This document shows, in pieces, positions 26,591-34,780 of a stretch of 36,221 nt of DNA (positions are counted from its first letter, which is position 1; every line of letters begins with the position of its first letter). Source of the stretch: Acidimicrobiales bacterium (GTDB lineage: Bacteria; Actinomycetota; Acidimicrobiia; Acidimicrobiales; SZUA-35); contig JAHDFR010000004.1 of the NCBI GenBank assembly GCA_020628065.1, positions 10,179 to 46,399 on the forward strand, given 5' to 3'. The position numbers were made by a program, and so were the translations under genes. The notes below the pieces were generated by a model. It was given only the letters and a program-made list of their open reading frames with translations, was not told where the DNA came from and did not search any database.

Positions 26591-28828
26591 TCATGTTCCC
26601 ACTCCCACCGGCGAGCGATTCTTCGGCTCACCCTCCAGATTCACATCCGACTCGGTCTTCGGCGCTTCCACGCCGTCAACCGCAGCATCAGGTATCACAG
26701 CAGCATCAGGTACCACAGCGGCGTTAGGGACCATTCCCAACCGTTTCGGCTTGTGCCACTTCTGGCGCCGCCCGGCCAGGATGGACGAAACGGCTCCGGC
26801 TAGAACCAGAAGGTTGAAGTACCGGAAGAACAACAACTGAGCCGGGGCGTAAAGGAGCACGGTTCGGCGCTCACCGTCGACCACGGCGGCAAACCACGTA
26901 GTGACCAACTGGATGATCACGGTGAAGACCACGGCAGCGACGAGGACCCCGCCCCGACCGGTGGCCAAGGCCAGAATGGCGAACAGATCGGCCAGCGGCG
27001 TGAACGGTAGCCAGATCATATCAAGCGACATTAGGGCCAGAGCCCGGCGACGGTAGCGCTCACCCTCAGCGGAAGGGCTCCTCTTTCGATGTCGCCACAT
27101 GACTTGCAATGTTCCGTAGGTCCAGCGCATCCGCTGCTTCCACAGGGTGCGGATATCAATGGGCGCCTCGGTCCAGGCCACGGCATCAGGTATGTAGCGG
27201 AGTTTCCAGCCGGCGGCACCGAGCGCCACGGTCAAGTCGGCGTCTTCGGCCAATGTCACGTCGGGTACTCCCCCGATGTCGTCCAGCGCTTCCTTGCGGA
27301 ACGCTGCTACGGGACCCGGCATGCAGGACACGGCCCCTACGGCCTCTTGCGCTCTGCGCAGTAATGAGCACTGCACCATGTATTCGACGTGTTGGACTTG
27401 GGTCAGTAGGTTGGCCATCCGGTTGCCGACCATCGGGTAGCCGGCCGCTGCCCCCACCGTGTCGTCGTCAAACGCTTCCATGAGGCGTTTGACCGCCGTT
27501 GCGTCGAACATGGTGTCGCCGTCAACCAGAATGCAGAAGTCGTGACTGGCGGCGTCGAACCCGACATTCAGAGCTGAGGCCTTTCCTCCATTCGGTTTGG
27601 AGAGAATTCGAACGTCGGGGAACCGAGCGGCTCTGGCAATAGTGGCGTCCGACGAGCCGTCATCAACCATGATGATCTCTATTGGCCCTTCATAGTCTTG
27701 CCTGAGGAAGGAGAACAGCGCACCGGCGATACCAACTTCCTCGTTGTAGGCCGGAACGATGATCGACACTCCTGGAGGGGTCTCGCTCGGTGTCTTGGCG
27801 CCACTTCGAAATCTGCGACTCCGTCGTCGAACCATCGCTTGTCGCCAGGGCAGGATGATCAACGCCAGCGCCCGCACCAACAGCAATGGTGCGAGCACCA
27901 CAGTGGCAAGCCTCAGTACCCCGGTGAGCGAGCCCAACAGGCCAGCCGTCGTCGTGACCGCAGTGGCTACCACCCGTTCTGATGTGGGCACCGGGGCGGT
28001 GGACGCCACCCTTCCGTACTCCGATGCGGTCACGAATTCGTAGCCCCGCTTCTTGAGTTCAGGAATCAGCAGCCGGAGACCGGCTGCCGTATGCCGTGGC
28101 TGATCGCTCGGCCCATCGTGCAACGTGACGATGGCGCTGCGGTCGGCTTCCGGGAGTGACTCGGCGGCAATCTGAGCAGCCGGAATACCTTCAAAGTCTC
28201 GGGCGACCAGATCGCTGTAGATCATGGTGAGGCCGCCTTCGGTTTGAGCTAACTCGGCTGCGGTCAACTCTTTAGTCGTGTGGTAGATACCGGCGCCGCT
28301 GTAGGGAGCCCGGGCCACCACCGGTTTTACCCCCACGGTTCCCAGCACCATCCACTGATTCAGCTCGTACTGGCGCAGCAGTTGGGTGGACGACAGATCA
28401 CCCATGCGGGCGTGGTTGAACGAATGAAGGCCAATCTCATGTCCTTCGGAGGCGATTCGTTTCAACATGTCGGGCTGGGCCAGCACTTCTCGGCCGGTCA
28501 CGAAGAACGTGCCTCGCACCCCGTGCTCCGACAACACATCGAGGACATCCGACGTACGGACCGGGTCGGGACCGTCATCGAAGGTCAAGGCCACAACCGG
28601 GCTCCCCGGACGACCGCTCTCACTCCATGTCGGGTCGGGAACGGAATTGTCCAACTCTGACAAGACTCGGGTTTCCGGCGGCGGCCCATCCTCGGTGGCA
28701 CCAACCAGCAGTTCGTCGCTGTGGCTTATCACCGCCGACACGGCACAAAGCGCAGCGAACACCAATCCGGCCGCAATGGTGAGCAGCCTACTTAGGCGCC
28801 CCCCGACAGCCGACCTGCCGCTGCTCAT
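26591..28828 (-). CDS. bifunctional polysaccharide deacetylase (NodB) - family 2 glycosyltransferase
   Basis: A 745-residue fusion. An N-terminal membrane helix (about 12-35) precedes an extracytoplasmic NodB deacetylase domain with TFDDGP (82-87, metal Asp D85), HSFNH (H135, H139), RAPYSG and TLHDG. Two membrane segments (about 287-328) lead to a cytoplasmic GT2 synthase domain: SIIVPAYNEE, VDDGSSD, KPNGGKASALN, VDGDT, AEDADL and the processive-synthase motif QRMRW (565-569), then C-terminal membrane helices. This is the layout of PNAG/chitin-like synthases fused to a deacetylase, as in Streptomyces MatB, so it likely makes a partly deacetylated surface poly-N-acetylglucosamine. ATG 28828 is preferred over a TTG at 28891. 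The C-terminal tail has VPDAA repeats. Confidence 0.92.
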   Translation of the reverse strand: MSSGRSAVGGRLSRLLTIAAGLVFAALCAVSAVISHSDELLVGATEDGPPPETRVLSELDNSVPDPTWSESGRPGSPVVALTFDDGPDPVRTSDVLDVLSEHGVRGTFFVTGREVLAQPDMLKRIASEGHEIGLHSFNHARMGDLSSTQLLRQYELNQWMVLGTVGVKPVVARAPYSGAGIYHTTKELTAAELAQTEGGLTMIYSDLVARDFEGIPAAQIAAESLPEADRSAIVTLHDGPSDQPRHTAAGLRLLIPELKKRGYEFVTASEYGRVASTAPVPTSERVVATAVTTTAGLLGSLTGVLRLATVVLAPLLLVRALALIILPWRQAMVRRRSRRFRSGAKTPSETPPGVSIIVPAYNEEVGIAGALFSFLRQDYEGPIEIIMVDDGSSDATIARAARFPDVRILSKPNGGKASALNVGFDAASHDFCILVDGDTMFDATAVKRLMEAFDDDTVGAAAGYPMVGNRMANLLTQVQHVEYMVQCSLLRRAQEAVGAVSCMPGPVAAFRKEALDDIGGVPDVTLAEDADLTVALGAAGWKLRYIPDAVAWTEAPIDIRTLWKQRMRWTYGTLQVMWRHRKRSPSAEGERYRRRALALMSLDMIWLPFTPLADLFAILALATGRGGVLVAAVVFTVIIQLVTTWFAAVVDGERRTVLLYAPAQLLFFRYFNLLVLAGAVSSILAGRRQKWHKPKRLGMVPNAAVVPDAAVIPDAAVDGVEAPKTESDVNLEGEPKNRSPVGVGT
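26682..26735. repeat. 18-bp tandem repeats in the 3' end of the deacetylase/GT2 gene
   Basis: GCAGCATCAGGTATCACA at 26682-26699 is repeated with one change at 26700-26717, and a degenerate third unit follows to 26735. On the coding strand this gives PDAAV-x hexapeptides in the cytoplasmic tail. Confidence 0.8.
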
Positions 28829-29059
28829 CGTCCACTGTCGACGCTGTCGACTCTCACCACAATCCTCCGCCTGGATCAGCCGACCAACCAAAAATCGGCT
28901 TCACCGCTCGCCTAGGTTCGGAGTGTATGGATAGCGTTCTTACGCTTCCAGTGGACCGAATCGATTCGACGCCAAACGATAGATTCAGCTCAGGGGCGGA
29001 AGGCGGAACAACTTGAGCTCAATGATCCGTTCGCCCCAGGCGAAGCGATGAGTTGTCCG

Positions 29060-29977
29060 CTAACGGTCGTTAGACCTCGACTCGGCGTCCCACCATGACG
29101 CAATCCGGTCGGCCACGTCGGGGGCCAGGGCCGGGAACCAGGTAATTCTTGGATCGCGGCGGAACCAGCGTTGCTGTCGTCGGGCGAACCGGCGAGTTCT
29201 GCGCTTCGCCTCGTCCAAGGCGTCGTCGAGCGACATGTGACCGTCGAGATGAGCCAGTAGCTCCTTGTACCCCAGCGCCTGAGCGGCAGTGCGGGACATA
29301 CCGGACTCGGCCACCCGTTCTACTTCAGCCAACATGCCTTCGGCCATCTGCCGGTCGTACCGTTCATCGATTCGACGGTCCATGTCATCGCGGTCGATTT
29401 CCAGCCCGGCAAGGCGGAATCTGGTCGACGGGTAGGCGTCGACACCCGGCCCGAAACTGGAGAACGGTTTACCTGTCCCGAGGGTGACTTCCAGAGCCCG
29501 GACGACTCGTCGCCGATTGCCGGGCAACATCTTTTCGGCTGCGGCCGGATCAAGCGATTTCAAACGGACCCAGAGATGCTCGGTGTCAGGCTCGGCCTCC
29601 AACTCGGCGCGCAGCTCGGGATATTGCGGTGGAACGGTGAATTGGTCGACTACCGCTCGGACATACAACCCGGTGCCACCGACGATGACCACCGGGTGGC
29701 CTTCGCTCTCCGCTGAGCGTAAAACCGATTCCGCCAATCGTTGAAAGTCGGTCACGGCGAACTCGTCGCCCGGGTCGACAACGTCAACACCATGGTGACG
29801 CACGGCAGAGCGCTCGGCCGCTGTTGGTTTGGCCGTTCCGATATCCATCGAGCGATAGACGGCCATGGCATCGGCGGAGATGATCTCCGTCGGAGGAAAG
29901 CGCCTGGCGACCGCCAGAGCAACGGCAGACTTCCCCGAGGCTGTTGGGCCGACTACTACGAGAGGACTATCGGTCAT
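29060..29977 (-). CDS. miaA: tRNA dimethylallyltransferase
   Basis: The 305-residue enzyme that adds a dimethylallyl group to N6 of A37 in tRNAs reading UNN codons, the substrate step for MiaB. P-loop GPTASGKS is at 10-17, followed by ISADAMAVYRSMDIGTAKP, DFQRLAESVL, VGGTGLYVRAVVD, GNRRRVVRALEV, GYKELLAHL and RRTRRFARRQQRWFRRD. All expected motifs and length are normal. The ATG overlaps the TAA of the upstream kinase-like gene by one base (TAATG), so translation is coupled. The 231 bp downstream, to 28829, hold no gene; a small TTCGCC-CCA-GGCGAA hairpin lies at 29030-29044. Confidence 0.97.
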   Translation of the reverse strand: MTDSPLVVVGPTASGKSAVALAVARRFPPTEIISADAMAVYRSMDIGTAKPTAAERSAVRHHGVDVVDPGDEFAVTDFQRLAESVLRSAESEGHPVVIVGGTGLYVRAVVDQFTVPPQYPELRAELEAEPDTEHLWVRLKSLDPAAAEKMLPGNRRRVVRALEVTLGTGKPFSSFGPGVDAYPSTRFRLAGLEIDRDDMDRRIDERYDRQMAEGMLAEVERVAESGMSRTAAQALGYKELLAHLDGHMSLDDALDEAKRRTRRFARRQQRWFRRDPRITWFPALAPDVADRIASWWDAESRSNDR

Positions 29978-30654
29978 TAGCCCGTGAGTTCGTTCGGTTC
30001 CCGTCGCTCGGTAAGCCGTCGGCCCGAGCGACTCCTCAGCTGTTCGGTAAGAGTGGTCAGCAGCACGTAGGCGTCAAGACGTATGAGATCGGGCTCCCGA
30101 CCGTACGCCTCATAGAAGGCGAACAAGGCCTCCGCCCCGACGACCCCGGGTAGATGTCGATGCACAACGGCCAGGTCCAGATGCCGGTCTGCTCGACCAA
30201 GTCGGTCGAGGGTCTGGAACACCACGCTCGCCGCCTGCTGCGGCGGTTCCGCGATCTTCCAATTTCCCGGTCTAAGGTCTCCGTGCACAACCACCGGTGG
30301 CTCTTCAGCACCGGGAGACAACTGCAGCTGCCCCTCGACCAGGCTGATCAATTCGACAGTGGAGTACCGACAGTAGGGTTCGGGCAATGGCGGCTCTGTT
30401 GGTCGATCGTCAACGACAACCTCTCGCAGCTCCGACAGCGCAGCATCAGCCGACGCGTCGAACGGGCACTCGTCAACCGGCAAAGCATGCAATTCGGCTA
30501 ACGCCGAACCCAACAACAACCCAACATCTCGGGCCCCCAACGTAGCGACCGACGGTTGCCGCAGATGTTCGGACGGCCATGCACCGACTGCGGCAGCCAG
30601 ATCGGGGCTGCGGGCACCGACTGCCTCTGTCAGCCAGGCCCGACGGCTACCCAT
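29977..30654 (-). CDS. APH(3')-like kinase-fold protein lacking the N-lobe
   Basis: A 225-residue protein clearly related to aminoglycoside 3'-phosphotransferases: VATLGARDVGLLLGSALAELHALPVDECPFD, the catalytic loop VVHGDLRPGNW (H124, D126, N131) and the DFG-equivalent LDRLGRADRHLDLA (D150). Family members are about 260-270 residues with the catalytic Asp near 190; here it is at 126, so roughly 65 N-terminal residues containing the glycine-rich loop and ATP-binding lysine are missing. ATG 30654 overlaps the upstream hydrolase stop in ATGGGTAG, and the stop overlaps the miaA start, so the short form is embedded in a coupled operon rather than a decayed fragment. Either it binds a substrate without phosphorylating it or it uses another partner. 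Not evidence of drug resistance. Confidence 0.75.
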   Translation of the reverse strand: MGSRRAWLTEAVGARSPDLAAAVGAWPSEHLRQPSVATLGARDVGLLLGSALAELHALPVDECPFDASADAALSELREVVVDDRPTEPPLPEPYCRYSTVELISLVEGQLQLSPGAEEPPVVVHGDLRPGNWKIAEPPQQAASVVFQTLDRLGRADRHLDLAVVHRHLPGVVGAEALFAFYEAYGREPDLIRLDAYVLLTTLTEQLRSRSGRRLTERREPNELTG

Positions 30655-31435
30655 CGGTGAAGGCCGTGCTCGGGTTTTCCCCCGCCAAGTGCAACGCCAT
30701 GGCAATCAACGTCCCCGCCACTGCGTCAGGTGCCACCACTTGATGAAGGTGGTCGCCGGTCAGCTGCAGCGTGTACCAACCCAACGCCTTGGCCTCCATG
30801 CGGGCGTCCTCGTAGCTGCCTCCGAAGGCGACGTAGCCTCGACCGAGCTCAGGTGGGAGGGTCGGAACCGGACAGCCCTGATCGAACCAGCTTCTCGGGA
30901 CCGACGGTGCCTGATCAAACACCACCGCCCGACACTCCGGATCAACCACCAGACCGGACACAAACGAACCCCACCATCTCGGCCACGGGGGCAGATAGTC
31001 ATTGGGGCGCATCAGACCGTCCAACAACTCAGCGAACTTCGGCTCGTCGGCTGCAAGTGACCGGCCGTCGGGAAACCGACCGTCAACCAGAATCATGGCT
31101 TCGACCGGGCGACCCCACCGAATGAGACAGTCGACCAACATGGGCGCCCTACCACAGGCGTTCGAGTGGGCCACCACGACCGCAGGGTTAGGGTTGCCGA
31201 GGGCGTCGGATTCCTTGATGACCTCCTCCAGCCATGGGCTGACGTGGTCTTCGCACGACGGAGTGGTCATCGAAGTGTGAGGAACGACGACGTGGTGCCC
31301 CGAAGTCCTCAACGACTCGGCGACACCGTCCCAGCTTGCCGGTCCCAGCAACGGGCTCGGTACCAACAACCAATTACGCGATGTCGATGCCAAAGGTCCC
31401 TCCTGGGATGAGGCTCGATCAGTCCACAGTGTCAT
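30647..31435 (-). CDS. alpha/beta-hydrolase-fold protein
   Basis: A 262-residue alpha/beta hydrolase. The first strand and oxyanion region is NWLLVPSPLLGPASWDGVAESLR. The nucleophile elbow is VVVAHSNACGRAP, with the serine in HSNA-C-G, a departure from the common G-x-S-x-G. The acid is probably in MILVDGRFPDG or downstream, and the catalytic histidine is in LTGDHLHQVVAPDAV. Substrate unknown. It lies 35 bp after miaB and overlaps the kinase-like gene by 8 bp, so it belongs to the miaB-miaA unit. Whether it acts with tRNA modification or only shares the transcript cannot be told. Confidence 0.75.
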   Translation of the reverse strand: MTLWTDRASSQEGPLASTSRNWLLVPSPLLGPASWDGVAESLRTSGHHVVVPHTSMTTPSCEDHVSPWLEEVIKESDALGNPNPAVVVAHSNACGRAPMLVDCLIRWGRPVEAMILVDGRFPDGRSLAADEPKFAELLDGLMRPNDYLPPWPRWWGSFVSGLVVDPECRAVVFDQAPSVPRSWFDQGCPVPTLPPELGRGYVAFGGSYEDARMEAKALGWYTLQLTGDHLHQVVAPDAVAGTLIAMALHLAGENPSTAFTDG

Positions 31436-31470
31436 CGGCCGGAGGCCGAAGCAAATCGCCCGATGACAGG

Positions 31471-32907
31471 TTACTGGGCGGCCATCACGTCGAGACGGGT
31501 CCGGTAGGTCGGTCGATCGGTGATCTCCACCAGTTCACCCAGCAGATACTGATGAGCGGCATCAGTGATTTCGGTGAGGGCGAACGTTCCGGGCTTTAGC
31601 GGCTCGGACGCAAAATGAACCAACTTGTTCTGTCGTGTACGGCCGGTGAGGATCGAGGCATCCTTCTTCGACGGTCCCTCAACCACTACTTCCTCCACCC
31701 GACCGATCCGGTCACGGTAGCGGGCCAGCGCCGAGCGTTCGATCACCGTTCGCAGTCGCTCATAGCGATCTCGCACAACCTGCGGATCGCAGAACTTCTC
31801 AGTCATCTCCGCTGCTTCGGTTCCGGCCCGAGGAGAAAACACAAAGGTGTAGGCGGAGTCAAACTCAGCGGCCGCCGCCAGCTCGAGCGTCTGGGCGAAG
31901 TCATCATCGCTTTCACCGGGGAATCCAACGATAATGTCGGTCGACACCGCCAGGTCATCGATCGTGGCCCGAGCCTGAGCGAGCTTGTCCAGGTAACGCT
32001 CACCGGTGTAGCCCCTGTGCATTGCCGCCAGAATCCGATCGGATCCCGACTGCAGCGGGAAGTGCAGATGAGGAACCACAGCTTCGACCTCGGCCATAGC
32101 TTCAAAAACGTCGGGCGTCATGTCCTTGGGGTGAGGGCTGGTGAACCGCACCCTACGGATTCCCTCGATCCGACCGACCTCCGACAGCAGCTCGCCAAAC
32201 ATTGGCCTGATTCGGACATCCTGGCCCTCCCGTCGGGCGGCCAATGCCAGATCCCGCCCGTAGGAGTTGACGTTCTGACCCAACAGAGTGATCTCGGTGA
32301 CCCCTTCGGCGGCGAGGCGACGGGCCTCATCGACGATGGCTTCCACCGGTCGACTGATCTCCACCCCACGTACCGACGGAACGATGCAGAACGCACAGGA
32401 GTTGTCACACCCGATTTGAATGGTAAGCCAAGCCGCATAGTCGGTTTTACGCCGAGCCGGTAGGGCTGAGGGGAAGGCGTCCTCATCGGCCGCCATCGCT
32501 TCCTCCCAGATTTCCATGACCGGGCCGTCAACCTTGGATTGACTCAACAGCTCCATGGCTCGGTGCACATTGTGCGTCCCAAAGACGACATCAACATGGC
32601 CTGCCCGCTGCTGGATCTGCTCGCGGTCCTTCTGTGCCAGGCAACCGCCAACCATGATCTGGAGGTCAGGATTAGCCTCTTTGAGCGTCTTTAGATTTCC
32701 CAGAGCGCCGTACAGCTTGTTATCAGCGTTCTCTCGAATGCAGCAGGTGTTGAGCAGTACGACGTCGGCGTCGGAGGCCGAGTCGGTCGGCTGGTAGCCA
32801 TCGCTCTCAAGCAAGCCAGCGAGGCGCTCCGAATCATGCTCATTCATTTGACAGCCGTAGGTGCGCAGGTGGTAGCGCTTTGGCTGTTGAGAACCCGAAT
32901 CCTTCAC
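31471..32907 (-). CDS. miaB: tRNA-2-methylthio-N6-dimethylallyladenosine synthase
   Basis: The 478-residue radical-SAM methylthiotransferase that adds a methylthio group to i6A37 in tRNA. The N-terminal UPF0004 domain has the auxiliary-cluster cysteines C19 (TYGCQMN), C55 (LNTCCIRE) and C89 (VGGCLAQK). The radical-SAM cysteines are C167-x3-C171-x2-C174 (GCDNSCAFC). A C-terminal TRAM domain (about 405-470, VVVEGPSKKD...LTGRTRQNKLVHF) binds tRNA. GTG start with TAGCCT 7 nt upstream. It is the first gene of the run miaB - hydrolase - kinase-like - miaA, which joins both enzymes that build ms2i6A. Confidence 0.97.
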   Translation of the reverse strand: MKDSGSQQPKRYHLRTYGCQMNEHDSERLAGLLESDGYQPTDSASDADVVLLNTCCIRENADNKLYGALGNLKTLKEANPDLQIMVGGCLAQKDREQIQQRAGHVDVVFGTHNVHRAMELLSQSKVDGPVMEIWEEAMAADEDAFPSALPARRKTDYAAWLTIQIGCDNSCAFCIVPSVRGVEISRPVEAIVDEARRLAAEGVTEITLLGQNVNSYGRDLALAARREGQDVRIRPMFGELLSEVGRIEGIRRVRFTSPHPKDMTPDVFEAMAEVEAVVPHLHFPLQSGSDRILAAMHRGYTGERYLDKLAQARATIDDLAVSTDIIVGFPGESDDDFAQTLELAAAAEFDSAYTFVFSPRAGTEAAEMTEKFCDPQVVRDRYERLRTVIERSALARYRDRIGRVEEVVVEGPSKKDASILTGRTRQNKLVHFASEPLKPGTFALTEITDAAHQYLLGELVEITDRPTYRTRLDVMAAQ

Positions 32908-32914
32908 GATGCCA

Positions 32915-32920
32915 AGGCTA
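32915..32920 (-). promoter_or_regulatory. putative leaderless -10 of miaB
   Basis: Minus-strand TAGCCT 7 nt before GTG 32907; same hexamer as at bL37 and at the 20217 gene. Confidence 0.45.
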
Positions 32921-33005
32921 GGCCGTCAATCTCCGTGGGCCGACCATCTCCAGGGCGGACGGTGCCTGCCCGCCGTCATCCGGTCGGAACGGTACTGTGA
33001 GGCCG

Positions 33006-33851
33006 CTAGAGCTGGGCGTACCAGTCGTAGCCTCGTTCGTACCAGTAGTCGGTCGGCTGCTCGTTGGTAAACGCCACCGACGCAATGCGCTTGAGGCACT
33101 TGATCCCGTACTTGTTCGGCGTGGCCAGCCGCAGAGGCGCTCCATGCTCCAGATCCAACGGCTCGCCCTGCAACTCGTAGGCCAGCAACATCTGTGGGTT
33201 CATCATGGACTCGATGTCGATGCCCACGTAGTACTCACCGTCGGGAGTTTCCAGTGAAACGAAATCGCTGGGTCGCTCACCCAGCTGGTCCTGGTAGAGA
33301 GCGGCCAGGTCGGAGAATCGGGCGCCACCCCAGGTCACGATGTGGCTCCACCCCTCGACACACTTGTGTTCCACCGTCAACTCGACTTTGGGCAGCTCCT
33401 TGATGTCATCCAGCGTGCGAACACCGACAACCGACCCGTCAGGACCGGTGATGGTCATCTCCCAGGAGTCGAGGTCTATTGGAGACTCCAACCCGATTCG
33501 CCCGTTGACCCTGATCATCGAAGACTCTGATCGGTCAAAGGTCGGCGCGGTTCGTCCGGCGGAAACCGGTCTCCACAAGGCTTCGTTGAATTCATGACCC
33601 CGGCGCAGAACATCGGGAATCCGGTTCTCCTCCGGCCGACCTTGCAGCCATCGCCAGCCGGCGTATGAACCGACGATGCCCACCGCACCGGTAAGAAAGG
33701 ATCGCCGGCTCCGCTGACGGTACTCACCCAACGGCACCCGGGCCTGTTCGGTCTCGACGGCCTTATATCGGGCAAAACGCTCGGCATCTGCTTCAGACCA
33801 CTGAGGGTTGGGCTCAGCGGTCGCCGGATCGACGAACTGTTCTTTGCTCAT
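33006..33851 (-). CDS. Tat-exported molybdopterin oxidoreductase (sulfite oxidase / MsrP fold)
   Basis: A 281-residue single-cofactor molybdoenzyme. The Moco cysteine is C164 in VEHKCVEGWSH; other family segments are LTITGPDGSV-like strands, VTWGGARFSDLAAL, YYVGIDIESMM..QMLLAYELQGEPL, HGAPLRLATPNKYGIKCLKRI. A twin-arginine motif (RRSFLTG, R49-R50) with a weakly hydrophobic segment follows a 48-residue polar N-terminus, unusually long for a Tat n-region. The substrate is not clear (sulfite or S-/N-oxides are family possibilities). The start overlaps the cytochrome b gene stop as ATGA, so the two form a pair: membrane cytochrome plus exported Mo-subunit, as in YedY-YedZ systems. Confidence 0.88.
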   Translation of the reverse strand: MSKEQFVDPATAEPNPQWSEADAERFARYKAVETEQARVPLGEYRQRSRRSFLTGAVGIVGSYAGWRWLQGRPEENRIPDVLRRGHEFNEALWRPVSAGRTAPTFDRSESSMIRVNGRIGLESPIDLDSWEMTITGPDGSVVGVRTLDDIKELPKVELTVEHKCVEGWSHIVTWGGARFSDLAALYQDQLGERPSDFVSLETPDGEYYVGIDIESMMNPQMLLAYELQGEPLDLEHGAPLRLATPNKYGIKCLKRIASVAFTNEQPTDYWYERGYDWYAQL

Positions 33852-34630
33852 GGTGTCTGATCCTCACTGCCCGAGCTCTCGTTGGCTTGATCTGTGTTCC
33901 CGATGGTGTCGGCTACCGCCAGTGGTTGGTAGCCGGAGATCATCGAAGCGAAATTGCTCCATCCGGCCCGGGCCACCTGGAGCAGGTGGATGACGAAGAA
34001 CACCAGAAACCCGATGGTGACAAAGAAGTGGATGGCTCGAGCAGTCTCGTAGCCCCCGAACATCGTGGTGATGATTGCAACTCCGGTCGGCTTGTAGATG
34101 GCCAACCCGGTCAGGACGGCCAGCCCTCCCATGACGACGATGAAGGTGTAGGTCAAGCGTTGAGCGGCGTTGTACTGCCCCTGCGGAGGCATTGGCCGTT
34201 TGATGAGGCGGCCAAGGTACAGATCGTGGGCCACGACGGTCAACGAATCTTTCAGCGAGTGACGGTCGGGCAGGAGCCGACGCCAAAGTCCAGTGCGCCA
34301 GGTGTAGATTCCGTAGGCGACACCGTTGATGGTGAACAGCCATCCGAAGGTGAAGTGAAACGCCATTCCCCGAGCCAAGCGGCGCTCAAGGCCGAGTCGT
34401 TCGTTGACGACATCGGGAAAGAAATCGAACCAATGCCAGCCGACGAGGCCGACCCCGAAGCCGAACGGGTCACGAAGGTCGGCCCAATAGATCCGCAGAC
34501 CACTCCAGATCATGATTGTCAGCAACGGAAAGTTAATCCAATGCATCCATCTGGTGCCGCGGCGGTGGCGCTCGACAGCCACCGGCTCGATGGTCGGTTG
34601 CTCTGGGCGAGATGCATCGACTAGGGCCAT
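33848..34630 (-). CDS. cytochrome b561-type membrane electron-transfer subunit
   Basis: A 260-residue di-heme-type cytochrome b. About four to five membrane helices are visible (WINFPLLTIMIWSGLRIYW, MAFHFTFGWLFTINGVAYGIY, RLTYTFIVVMGGLAVLTGLAIY, RAIHFFVTIGFLVFFVIHLL). Candidate heme histidines lie in RWMHWINF, MAFHFTF, RAIHFF and FVIHLL. It likely passes electrons between the quinone pool and the coupled Mo-subunit across the membrane. The protein differs from E. coli MsrQ and looks closer to thiosulfate-reductase/hydrogenase-type cytochrome b. A TAGGGT hexamer lies 7 nt before the ATG. Confidence 0.87.
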   Translation of the reverse strand: MALVDASRPEQPTIEPVAVERHRRGTRWMHWINFPLLTIMIWSGLRIYWADLRDPFGFGVGLVGWHWFDFFPDVVNERLGLERRLARGMAFHFTFGWLFTINGVAYGIYTWRTGLWRRLLPDRHSLKDSLTVVAHDLYLGRLIKRPMPPQGQYNAAQRLTYTFIVVMGGLAVLTGLAIYKPTGVAIITTMFGGYETARAIHFFVTIGFLVFFVIHLLQVARAGWSNFASMISGYQPLAVADTIGNTDQANESSGSEDQTP

Positions 34631-34637
34631 GACCAGG

Positions 34638-34643
34638 ACCCTA
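34638..34643 (-). promoter_or_regulatory. putative leaderless -10 of the cytochrome b - Mo-subunit pair
   Basis: Minus-strand TAGGGT 7 nt before ATG 34630. Confidence 0.45.
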
Positions 34644-34780
34644 CCAGCCCTCCATCACAGGCAAAGAAACTCCCGGACAACTAACCGGCAATCACGACCA
34701 GCGTCGCTGTCACGACCGGTGGCGACCTCGTTCGGAACCACCTTTGTCGTCCGCTGTAGAGGAGTCTTCAGCTGAACGCG

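Noticed and set aside
29977..30654. Calling the APH(3')-like gene an antibiotic-resistance gene
   Set aside because: The ATP-binding lobe is missing and the gene sits in a housekeeping tRNA-modification unit; only the fold relationship is supported.
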